NCBI GenBank assembly: GCA_021613335.1
Contig: JAJTWR010000350.1
Span: 296,001-360,000, forward strand
DNA: 64,000 bases
Source: Whitmania pigra
Lineage: Eukaryota > Annelida > Clitellata > Hirudinida > Haemopidae
Reading direction: 5' to 3'
A program made the position numbers and the translations under genes. The notes below the pieces were generated by a model. That model worked only from the letters and a program-made list of their open reading frames with translations, did not search any database and was not told the origin of the DNA. This document shows positions 35,874-46,502 of the stretch, piece after piece; the first letter of the stretch is position 1; every line of letters starts with the position of its first letter.

Positions 35874-36869
35874 TCTCAATTTAGCTGTTTAATACAAAAA
35901 ATAACTTATTATTCCCAATATTCACCTCAAAGTTAACTTTAAAACACTCTCGATTATTAAGCTAGCAACAAAAATAAAATAATGAATTTTTTATGTTCGG
36001 CCTGCGAAATCGTGATTTCGTCGGCTAGAACTTCTAATATTTGCATTTATTTGTTGCAATATCCTCAGAAGTCAAGACCTTCGAGGTAACCTTTGCTTTT
36101 GACGCAGTCGTTGATCGAGGATAAAAATTAAGAACAATTTAAACTACTTGGATGTTAAAAATTTGTAAATTTCCAAAACTATTGCAATAACTCGATATAC
36201 TGCGATGTATTTGAAGTGTTATATCACGTGATCACGACCCAACAAGGTTTATACGCTTTTAGTTTTAGAAACTTGATTTATCAACTTGTTAGGTCTTTTT
36301 AATTAACTTTCTAATGCCAAAGTTCTTTTCTCTTTTAATGATGATGACGATGCTGGAAACTTTTAAGAAATGTATTCTGATTACTAAATTAAGATTTTAA
36401 TCTAATAGATTATTAATGATAAATAAGTGTCTACTCGAAATCTCTTCAGGGTGAAGTGGTTGTTAATGCAAATCATCGACATAAATTTGATAAGACGCCA
36501 TAGGTTAATATGTGTATTTACCATAGGATGTATGTGTATTTACTAAATAGGGTTTGACAAATACATCGGATACAAGTTTGTACCCCTTAAATATAACTTA
36601 TTAAAGTAAATTATGTGTTACAAAGTAAGTAAAATAAAGTTTTATTAATAAGTTGTTATTAAGTTGGTATTATTGTAGTTTAACTTAGCTAACATTTTAA
36701 TTAGATGCATTGATTCAAACCAGTAAGTGTAAATTATTTAATATTTCTTTATTATATATATATGCAATCAATCACTTTTTTGGCATTTAGTAAACTATTA
36801 AAATTGTTTATAACTTTAGATTCAAAATAAACAACTTTATTCCGAAATTCATTATTGAAATTAAAGATA

Positions 36870-39800
36870 CGTTTAAATGTCATCCAATGCATGGGCTGCT
36901 TGCGAATTTACATCAAGTCTGAAAGAAAAACGTGTTATTATCATGATCGCATCTATCATGAGGCCATCCTGAAGTTAATCATTTATTTATAAAATAGGAT
37001 ATGATGGAGGTGCTTCATTTTCAAGCGATTGACACAATACTTAAATACAATAAATGATTTTGCGATCTGCTTATAACTACAAATTTCAAGGCACAAAATT
37101 ATGCACTGGTTATATTTTTAAATTACAAACCTTTCCAGAAGAGCAAAGGTTACACATGAAGTATGACGATGGTCACATGGTTGAGTGAGGTTGGCTGAAT
37201 AGCTTGCGTTCCTTCATGAGGTGATAATAACTGAATTGACTCACATGGTGCACCTTCCCATGTTTTAAAGAAGTCGACATTTTAGGAAAGCCTTCGTGTA
37301 GGTGCGCTGAAATAACGATTAATTGCTTTTTGTTCATGAAGCATCTGCCACAAAGTAGTTGCTTCTGCATGTATCATTACTTGACTTAATGTCAGTATAT
37401 TTCTTTATTAACTTAAATCATTGGTTTGAAAATTATATGATTTTGAATGGTGAATGCAAGAACATGGCAGAAGTAAAAGTTTATAATTTATTTAAAAATA
37501 AACTTTGGCTTAAAATACTTGAAATAATGCCACTCACTTTCCTACACCTGAGAAAGATATAAAAGTTTTTAAAAGTGAACCCATGTCGTTACGGTGAATG
37601 TCACGAAATCTCTTTTTATTTACTCATTAAACTCAGTAACAAATCATTAAAACCTGCAACCAAACGAGGCATTTTTATCGATCAAAAATGATTTTAAAAT
37701 TATTCAAACGTTGAAGGTGTGATTAAAACATTTCCTTGAAAATCTTTCATCTTCTGAACATTTGTTGATTTGGTTTTAGATGATCTTTTACCGCATTCTT
37801 AGAAATCTTTGTCAGAGTCCTCCAGTTCTTAGAAAAATGTCGATCAATCCTACTAAGACGGCTGGTAAAATCCTCAGATCGTTTACATAAATTGTAAATA
37901 ATGTGGCGTCACGTTTAATGCAAAATAAATTTCAGTCATTGTCTTCTGAAACAAAAAATACAGTAGCCATTTGAAAAGCATCCGCAAAATTTTAAGTGCT
38001 TCAATCAATAGTTACCTCATCAATACTTTCCCGTATAGACATCTTCAATAAATCCTCCTTCAAATACATGTGACGTTGTGACAAAAACACGAAGGGACTG
38101 TATGTAATATTGAACGTAAATTGATTAATTAAATAAACTTTAAAACAATTCAGCAAACCATATCTGTAACACATTCAGGAACAATACCAGCTCTGGCACG
38201 TAAGAGAAAAATCTGAAAGCAAAGCTCCTAATTCATAATTTTCGGGAAATTTTTCTATCTGAAATATAATAAAATAAACTAATTGATATTACTGATAGAT
38301 ATCAATTATAGTTTGTGTTTAACATTATAATCCAATTTAGACTGGGATTCGACAGACTGAGATTACCTTTAGAATATCTGCACTCATCAAAAATGCTGTG
38401 TGCAATATACTCATCAACTGCAGAGACTTTATGGCGTCGTCATAGTAAAGATGCTTCTCAATTGATAAATCAGCTTTATCATCATTTTTCAAATTCAACG
38501 AATTTTCAAATTTTTCATATGATTGCTGGTAACTCTGTAAACCAACTGAACTGTAATCTGAAAGATATGGTTCAAAATGTAAGAAATAATATTTTCCAAT
38601 TTTCTCCCATCCTTTGCTGTTAAAATCCTTATACAAAAGAATAATAAAATATAGTTAATAATCATTTTAAATTTTGAGTAATTAAACTACAATAAGTAAT
38701 TACTCACAGCAATGGAAAGGATGTTATTCAATGTATCTATAACTATATCCCTGGTAAATCTTAAAAAAGCATGTTCACTTGGAATATCATCTTTACAGCT
38801 AGAGCATCTCTTAGCAGCCTAAAAATTGTTAAATAAAGTAAACCAACTCGGATATTTTACCTTAATTTAGGTTGCTACATTTACCTAATTAATGAATAAT
38901 TAATTCGTGTAATATTACCTGCACACATCCATTGACAAAATATTCTACGAGCTTGACCCTCTGATCGTCATCACTAGCAGACATGAAGTATGCATGCAAA
39001 TGGTCAATTTTCAAGAGAAATTATCCAAAATCCTTAGCCATCAAAGTGCAAATATATGATTCGGGATCAAGCTGTTAAAATGCATGAATTATAATATTCT
39101 AAAATTGAAATGACAGAGTACAAATAATAAGGCAGCATTTTATTCCAGATAGCAGGGGAAGCATTTGAAAAGTCAACATTTGAGTTGCTGGAATTAGGTG
39201 GATGATGAATGAAAACTATTGGGTATATGGCGGTGGCAAAATAGATAGTGTGAATTAACTGTAATGAGAGTTTTGCAAGTGACAAGAGCAACATTAAAAA
39301 TGATGTGAGGGTGAAAGGTAAATAATCAAAACTAATTACCCATGTGTACTAATATAACCACGCGTTATTTATATGCAATAAATACTTAATAAATCCCGGG
39401 TATTAGTATAGATGGGATTTTGAGGAACCTCACAAGAATCTGGAGGTTTTGAAGGGAACGCACCAAAAAGAAGGAAATAGAAATAGTCCAAGATGGAAAT
39501 AGTTAGTGCATTACTGGAGATTTTACAGAAGATGAAGTTGGTACCAAAGATAATGTTTTGGATGAAGTGTAGAAAAGAGTAATTGTAGTTCAAGCTATTT
39601 AATCATGAAATTTGAAAAAAAAAAACATTAAAAGAAAATTATCATCACCGTCCATGTAGAGAATTTATGTTCCAAATTGGAAAACCCGTTGATGTCCAGT
39701 CGATCAAGTAATATCTCAGCTGGAAAATAAAATTACAATCAAAATAATGAAGCAGCTATAGGATAATATAAACCACTTTAAAATAAAACATTATCCAATT

Positions 39801-40792
39801 ACATTGTCGAGATATCCATGACGTAATCCTTTGCTCCCTTGGACATTTGGGTTGAGGTATGGTTTTCAGTTTCGTTATCCATACAATGACATTTTTAGAG
39901 ACTATAAATAAGAAATGTTTATGAAGAAAGTTAAAAAAAATGGTCAATTGCGATTCAAATAAATATTCATAATTTAAATAGTGTAAATTACGTTGAATAA
40001 ATTTCTCATTGCATTTTTTGAGCCAGTCTTTGTACTTATCAGTGATTAGTCGCATATATTTCATTGCTAGCCATACATTTGTCAGCGTCATTAATTCAAT
40101 TAAATTTAGTATGAATCTATTAGAAAAAAAGTATATAGGTTATAAATTGAATTATTGAATATAATATATATATACTACTGTAATATAGAGATTTCAAATC
40201 CCGTAAATATTCCCTCTGGTGCTTTAACGGGCAACCGTACGAATATAGTAATCTGAAATTAATAAAAATTAGTTGTTTTAAATATGTATGAAGTTTTAAA
40301 TTATTAGGTTACAAACACTTAGAGTTTCTAATGTCTGGGACCAGTAAGTCGTCAATTTCACAAAGACTTGTGTCTGAAACTTCAGCCAGATTTATACTGA
40401 AACAATTAGTTAAGCTTCAACATTTTACATATATAATTCATATAAGGAAACTTTTTGTTTTAATTACAATTACCAAGAAAATCTTAAATAGCTAAATAAT
40501 TCTTACTAAAGTAAGTAAAGTTTCATTAGGGGGCGTTACGAAAAATTAAATCCACTAACCTCACTCGAAAACATACTTCTTCTAATCTTACTGGGTTATC
40601 GTTTTTAAATAATTCTAAGTTGTTAGTTCCGGTATTTTCTACTTTGAAGTTCGACAACAGTGGCCCAGGGTTTCTTTCAGACAATGTGATTCGGGTGGCA
40701 TTCCAGGAGTTCGGGAGGGTTCTCTTGTACCAATTTGAAATCAAATAATTTGTCAGTTCAATAAATAAATTTTTAATAAATAACAACACCAT
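36870..40792 (-). CDS. unrecognised multi-exon locus, possibly decaying
   Basis: A series of exon-like blocks with protein-like translations and splice borders: 40560-40792 (from MVLLFIKNLFIELTNYLISN), about 40330-40400, 40190-40250, 39980-40135, 39810-39890, 39640-39720 (EILLDRLDINGFSNLEHKF), 38930-39075 (HAYFMSASDDDQRVKLVEYF), 38705-38820 (AAKRCSSCKDDIPSEHAFLR), 38365-38640, about 38170-38262 (EKFPENYELGALLSDFSLTC), 38012-38110 and 37755-37900. Several joints hold phase, but others conflict: the block at 40190-40250 reads well in two frames. An in-frame TAA lies at 39021-39023 between LMAKDFG and FLLKIDHLH. No known domain or motif was recognised, and start and end are uncertain. It may be one gene with errors in my joins, two genes, or a recent pseudogene. 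Confidence 0.35.
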
Positions 40793-40940
40793 ACAAACAT
40801 ATTAACAACCAATTACATAAACCAAAATAAAAATGAAACTTTCGAAGATATCTTAGTCGCCGTAAAAATACCCGAGCGATAAATTAATAAACAGGAATCA
40901 ACATGTATTTATGAGTGGCAGATCCACCGTAACAAATCTT

Positions 40941-41190
40941 CTTGAAGGCAGGCAACAATGGTCGAAGCACTCCAGTCCAGACATTCTGTGGACATCATAT
41001 ACTTAGACTTTAAAAAGGCGTCTGACTCCGTCATGTAATGTTTAATGTTTTATTAACGTCCGTTGCATTGCTAGATGATTAGGACGGCGCTCCCGCAGCT
41101 GGGTTTGAATCCGCGCTGCCATCGTGAGAGGCGCAGCCTTAACCATTAGGCCATGCGGGCGTTTGACTCCGTAGGGCACAACAAGCTTTT
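40941..41190 (+). mobile_element. LINE reverse transcriptase fragment
   Basis: Translation of 40960-41031 gives SVDIIYLDFKKASDSV, the reverse transcriptase block of CR1/jockey-like LINEs (usual form VDVIYLDFKKAFDSV). The frame resumes after a 126-bp insertion as AFDSVGHNKLLTK. Only this short piece survives. Confidence 0.8.
41032..41157 (-). mobile_element. tRNA-derived SINE inserted in the LINE fragment
   Basis: Read on the minus strand, the element starts GCCCGCATGGCCTAATGG, with a polymerase III A box (TGGCCTAATGG) and a B box-like GGATTCAAACCC, then a short tail with AATAAAACATT. It is flanked by near-identical 15-bp copies of GGCGTYTGACTCCGT at 41017-41031 and 41158-41172, a target-site duplication. 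Confidence 0.8.
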
Positions 41191-41265
41191 AACCAAATGA
41201 TTGTCACTATTTATTTATTTGTTTATAGTCCTTTGCATAACTGAGATGATTTGGACTTAGATTGT

Positions 41266-41463
41266 CACTAGAATTTTAGGCCTAATTATATAAGCATGCA
41301 TCGATAGCCTAACGGCCTGCATGCATCGCATGCACCTGCGCTCTAAAAAAAAACCTTCCTCTATGCGCGCGCGGCTTAATCGGATCATTTCTCTGTGGGC
41401 TCTCGACCTGTTCACATCGTTCTCTCCGCGTAGACGCATTCGCATAGTTAATTTTCCGCAAAA
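41266..41463 (+). promoter_or_regulatory. TFIIB promoter and 5' UTR
   Basis: TATATAAG at 41287-41294 is a good TATA box about 170 bp before the ATG. From 41313 the sequence turns GC-rich and is repeated downstream of the gene. Confidence 0.6.
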
Positions 41464-41480
41464 ATGTCATTTCACCCATC
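41313..41480 (+). repeat. 168-bp direct repeat, copy A (promoter side)
   Basis: Identical by eye to 42606-42773. It spans the TFIIB 5' UTR, the ATG and the first 17 nt of the coding sequence (ATGTCATTTCACCCATC). Confidence 0.9.
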
Positions 41481-42393
41481 GTCGGCCGGAAAAGGAATCG
41501 CGATTCCAAAATTGCGATGCAAGTATCATCCCCAGGCAGAATTATTGGAAGATCACCATGCTGGTGACGTGGTCTGCTCCGATTGCGGACTCGTCGTTGC
41601 CGATCGTGTCATCGACGTCTCCAGCGAATGGAGAACTTTCAACGATAACGGCGAGTCAAAAGACATGAGTCGAGTGGGAAGTGCCGAAAACTCGCTTTTC
41701 GACGGCAACGACCTGTACACAAAAATACAAGAGTACGCAACCAAGTCGGGCACCACCACGTCGGAAGCTAGCCAGGTTCCGAAGTTTAAACAGTCGAGCG
41801 CCGTAAAGGCCATGTGTCAATCGCTCGGCTTTATGAAAACTATTTCGGACAGGATGAACCTTTCCGCGGACGTCTTGGAAAACGCCGTGCACTTCTTCAA
41901 GAGCGTGCAAGGAAAAATGACCATGAAAGGCAAGAATAAGGAGGCCATCATGGCCTCGTGCCTTTACATAGAATGTCGCAGGAAGAACGTTTCGAGGACC
42001 TTCAGCGAGTTCTGCGCGGCCACGGGGGTTGCCAAAAACCTGATCGGAAGGACGTTCAAGTCCATCTCGAGCTTGTTGGACGCAAAGCAGCAGCTCAGGC
42101 AAGACTCAGGCGTGGCAGACTCGAGGTTCTGCGCTCACGCCGGATTATCCGCCGGCATTGCCAAAATAGCCAGACAGATAGCCGTAAAAGCTACCGAAAT
42201 GGGAATCGTCGGAGGCAGAGCGCCCTCTACCGTCGCCTCGACAGCTATGTATATTGCCGCAGAAATTGGAGGGTGCAAGAAACCCTTCGAGGAAATCAAT
42301 CGAGCGACAGGGGTCTCAGAAGGTACCATTAAGCAATGCCTGAAGGTATTACTCCCCAGGCTCAAGGAAATCTACAAGAAGGACGACAAATGA
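41464..42393 (+). CDS. TFIIB: transcription initiation factor IIB, intronless
   Basis: A 309-residue single-exon frame. TFIIB bridges TBP on the TATA box and RNA polymerase II and helps set the start site. An N-terminal zinc ribbon is complete (Cys19, His22, Cys38, Cys41), followed by the B-finger/linker block VIDVSSEWRTF and SRVGSAENSLF. Two cyclin-like repeats follow, about residues 110-195 (EAIMASCLYIECRR; RTFSEFCAATGV) and 205-300 (STVASTAMYIAAEIGG; ATGVSEGTIKQ). Length matches animal TFIIB. Surrounding genes are intron-rich and AT-rich, whereas this frame has none and uses many G/C-ending codons. AATAAA at 42449-42454 is followed by a nine-A run at 42462-42470, consistent with an old processed retrocopy that stayed functional. 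The frame is undamaged. The start is fixed by the conserved N-terminal zinc ribbon. Confidence 0.95.
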   Translation: MSFHPSSAGKGIAIPKLRCKYHPQAELLEDHHAGDVVCSDCGLVVADRVIDVSSEWRTFNDNGESKDMSRVGSAENSLFDGNDLYTKIQEYATKSGTTTSEASQVPKFKQSSAVKAMCQSLGFMKTISDRMNLSADVLENAVHFFKSVQGKMTMKGKNKEAIMASCLYIECRRKNVSRTFSEFCAATGVAKNLIGRTFKSISSLLDAKQQLRQDSGVADSRFCAHAGLSAGIAKIARQIAVKATEMGIVGGRAPSTVASTAMYIAAEIGGCKKPFEEINRATGVSEGTIKQCLKVLLPRLKEIYKKDDK

Positions 42394-42605
42394 AGGAGGA
42401 GCTTTATTTTTTTTTTATTTTTTACTTTCTTTCGTGTTGTTTGAGAAAAATAAAAATGATTAAAAAAAAATCTCGCTTACCGTGTACCAATTTAATCTTT
42501 CGTAAATTCAAAAAAATAGAAAATCGCTAATATTATTGAAAAATTACCTTCTAAATGCACTAGATGTCGCTAGAATAATTGGGCCTAATTATAGATGCAC
42601 GAAAG

Positions 42606-42773
42606 CGGCCTGCATGCATCGCATGCACCTGCGCTCTAAAAAAAAACCTTCCTCTATGCGCGCGCGGCTTAATCGGATCATTTCTCTGTGGGCTCTCGAC
42701 CTGTTCACATCGTTCTCTCCGCGTAGACGCATTCGCATAGTTAATTTTCCGCAAAAATGTCATTTCACCCATC
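42606..42773 (+). repeat. 168-bp direct repeat, copy B (orphan TFIIB start)
   Basis: A second copy of the TFIIB 5' UTR, ATG and first codons, after which the sequence diverges into AT-rich DNA. About 45 bp further upstream are also related but diverged, and the TATATAAG of copy A reads TTATAGAT here. Confidence 0.9.
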
Positions 42774-43330
42774 CATTATTTTTGGGTAGACAGTTTTTGG
42801 TTTAATTTTTTTTTACATTTTAGTATCAAATGAATTGCTTCAGTGTCAGTGTCAATTTTATTGACAAAATTTGTGGAGTTATCTGCTGCCTTAAATATAA
42901 CAGTCACTTAAGTTTTGAAATGATATTTCAAAAATTACAGTTTAAAGTAAAGTTGTGATTAAATTATCATATTGTGTCTTATTTAATCCTGTCATTAAAT
43001 GCTTATACGTCGAGAAAAGATTATGAAAATATAAATTGACAAATTTTATTATTTTGAGAAGATCTATTATCTGAACCTTTCTTTGAGCCCTGCAAATAAT
43101 TACCACCAGGAAGAAGGATTTTAAATATGTAGGAAAGCAACAGATGCTCTGAAGAACAATTAAAATTAAATTATAATTGAAATTATTTATTTATTTTACT
43201 TATCTACTTATTTCAAAAAATTTGCTCAAAACACAAATATGAATAAAAAGAAAAGAAAGACAATTAATAAAGAAATATGAAAACAACGACGAGAGAAAAA
43301 GAAGCAGCAGAAATGAAACAGCGGAGCAAA
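42774..43330. other. intergenic
   Basis: AT-rich, no gene seen. Confidence 0.4.
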
Positions 43331-43850
43331 TCATCGCATTTCACGACGCTCAGTGAACAATAATTAGAAAACGAGAGAGGTCAGAATACTAAACAAAACT
43401 TTGAAAACGAACAAAAAGTACCAGCTGACTATCTCCTTGGGGAGCCGGCTGCAGATTTTTGTAACGCGATTAGTAAATGAGAATTTTATGGCATCGATTT
43501 TGCACGTGTCTGACCGTATTTCGAAAGCATGACCATGTGCCATGTGATAATGAGAGAATTTAGCGTAATTCAAAAGGTCTATGTAACATTTTTTACATGA
43601 AATCTAAAATAATGCATTGCCATTCAAGAGTTTGGAGTCCGAGAAGTTTGAGTAGAATGAGGTGGTGAAGGTTCGAAATGCTGAATGGATTGGAATGGAT
43701 TTGGTAAATCTTTGAGGTGGGTAAGCCAGACGTGTGAGCAGTATTCAATGGACGAACGTACAGTGCTTTGATTTTACCCAGGAGGTCTAACGTCCAATGT
43801 TATTTACCCGAGAGATTATAAAATGCATTTATGTAGGTTAAGATCAAAGT
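43330..43850 (-). mobile_element. LINE reverse transcriptase C-terminal relic
   Basis: The minus-strand frame 43364-43573 gives NYAKFSHYHMAHGHAFEIRS followed by FSFTNRVTKICSRLPKEIVS, matching the tail of CR1/jockey-like reverse transcriptases (usual pattern TRGHxxKL then FFxxRVVxxWNxLPxxVV). Upstream sequence to about 43850 continues it with stops and frame changes, so it is dead. Confidence 0.65.
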
Positions 43851-46502
43851 TTATTTAGATTTATTGTAACATTTAAAAAAAAATTAATATGTAAATATTA
43901 TTTATATAAAGATTTTGCAGTTGAAGCCATACAATGTAAACAGCTGAACAATAAGAACCTCATTCTTTGGTTGTCAATTTGTTACGGAGCGTGTTCTCTG
44001 AGATTTCATTTGTGAAGTTTCTCAGTGACTTTAACTAACTTTTCGTGTCTTTTTTAATGCGAATTTCGTAATTTCGCAAAATGGTAAAATAATGAAAGTT
44101 CTGAACATTTAATATGAGATAATAATATTAAGCTGTAATAAACTTTATTAAAGTTGATTTACTTGTCAATAAATATAAACTTTATTAGTTCACTATTAAA
44201 ATTGAGGTAATAAAATAAAATTATTGTAAAATAGGCGGCTGATCCTCTAAGAACAGCATGGTATCCTCCCGAACGATCAAGAATGATTCTCAACAGGAAC
44301 GATTCTATCGCCAGGTTATTGTTGTGCATTTCAACAGACTTTGTCTATCGTTTATATTACATATATTAAATTATTTGTTAATAATGTTATTAAAATTTTG
44401 GTGGGATTTTAGGTGATTCTTTAAGGAAACTTCTATCAAAATGTGTAATAACTAATTTGGCGAGCAATAACGTGCTGCATAATTATTGTTCAACAGTAAA
44501 GTATCATTAATCATTGGTTCATTTCTAATAATTTATTTCAATCAATTTGAAATCGATTTCACTTAATTAACATTAAACGCTTATTTAGATTTCACAATTC
44601 TTATCGTATTCCTGTTTGCAGCTTTTCGTTTTATAGTGTTGGTATTTAATATTTATTTGTAAAATTAATGGATATTTTGAAGCAACAAAAACCAAATGAA
44701 ATACGAAGCCGCTAGCAAGAGCTAAATACTATGAATACTTTCTATAGGTTTCTTATGCTCTGGTAACTTATTATCGCACACCTGACCAATTGTGTGGCGA
44801 CTTGGCAAATTTAAGTCTTTCGTTGAAGAGCTATATCTAGTACTCTCTGTACATATGGAGTCCATCATTTTCCATGATTACTGTCAAAAGTCTTGAACTG
44901 TCTTGAACTTAATTCAGTGGGCAATTTCCACGTCCGCAGAAACTTTGTCGCTTAGAGGCTTGTTTGACACGACAAGAAATTAGTTATTGATTTTACTTAT
45001 GAACTCTTCTGCCGGTCACTATCAATGTGGTATTACCCGAGCGGATGATTGTGGTGTAGGAGGTCAGTGAAGTATTTGAACCGAAACCAAATTGTTTTTT
45101 GTAGTGAACGCAATCAGATTAGCCACCCTTGCCCACTTTGTCATCAGTAAAAATAGTTAATAGTTTCTCAGCTTTCTATTTAAATGCTTAACTGTAACTA
45201 ATCGATTAATTAAAATAATAATAAAAATTTAATAAAACGTAACTTAAACGAGACTGGTTGTCATTTAAGAATGCTTTTGAATATTTTTCAAAATCTAAAT
45301 GCCTTTCAGCTAAGCATTGATATGCGAAACGCCTCTTTACGCTTCAAGCAATTTTAACTCCCCTTACAGAGACTACACAAATCTTTCAAGTCATTGAATA
45401 GCAATTGCTTTCTGACATCATTGAAACTGTTTTGAACTTTTAAATACCACATCTTTTATATTGAACATATTAATAAAAATTTAACATATCACTACAGAAG
45501 TAATTAATTATTTTGGGGCTTCTTGTCTTCAGTTGATTAACTATAACTATCTTAATTAGAAAGTTATTTTAAATTTTATTCAGCAAATATTATAACTATA
45601 TGCATAGTTAATCAATTTAATTAGAAAGTTATTTTAAATTTCATTCAGCGAATATTTAAACGGACTTATATATCCGAGGTTTAAGGACGTCAAGGCACTG
45701 CAGCAAACTCTAGCAGTCAGACATTCAAAATAAGAAATACCAGTGAATAAGAAATAAATAAATCAATTAAGAACATGCAAACAAAACAGTGGTGGGTTAG
45801 TAAAATAAAAGTCTAGGTTAGTGTGATTTAGATTATGAGTAGCATTCATAGAACAAATGAGTCTTTGGTTGAGCGTCATCTGCTTCATTTATTGTCACAA
45901 TTAAAGACTAATAATAATTAATAACAGATTAAAATAAATAATTGAGTTTTGACAAAACAATGAATGTACATTGAGGTTATATAAATCTAAATACAAATGT
46001 AACACTTGGGTTTTAAAGTAAGTAAAAGTCTAATTCGTCTTTAATGATCCAAAATAAGCGTTTGTTAAGCTTTGAAATTTCCAAGTCAAAAAACAAGTGA
46101 TAATATTAACTTGTGAACACAGAGAAAAATGGCCCAAATGAATGTTTTTAATCCAATGATAATTGGATAATTAATTGAAATAAAATTAATTGTACCGATT
46201 CAAGTATGGTTTGATTTGTTTCATTGATGTTTTAATCCGATTAACTTTTATGAAAATGAAATGTAGCTTACTGAATCAGTAGCATTCAAGCGACACCACG
46301 AAATTTTGATTTATGTCTCCAACTGCGAGCGAACTATGAGATCTTTTGTTATCACGACAATCCATTTTATCCTTAGTTCAATAGCATAATATTAATACTC
46401 ATTCAGTAATATTATAAATTCTGTAATATTCATAATAACCGATAATAATGTTCACGTGCAATAAATAATAAGATTACATTCAAATGATGTTATTTCTTGC
46501 AG
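43851..46502. other. intergenic and probable 5' region of the SEA/vWD gene
   Basis: No coding exon could be fixed. TATATA at about 45668 and an ATG at 45774 (MQTKQWW, then GTTAGT) are candidates for the promoter and first exon of the gene downstream, but the phase does not match the 46503 exon, so this is unproven. Confidence 0.3.

Noticed and set aside
41321..41668. + strand 115-aa frame across the TFIIB start, and 42536-42805
   Set aside because: Out-of-frame reading of the GC-rich 5' UTR and of its downstream duplicate.
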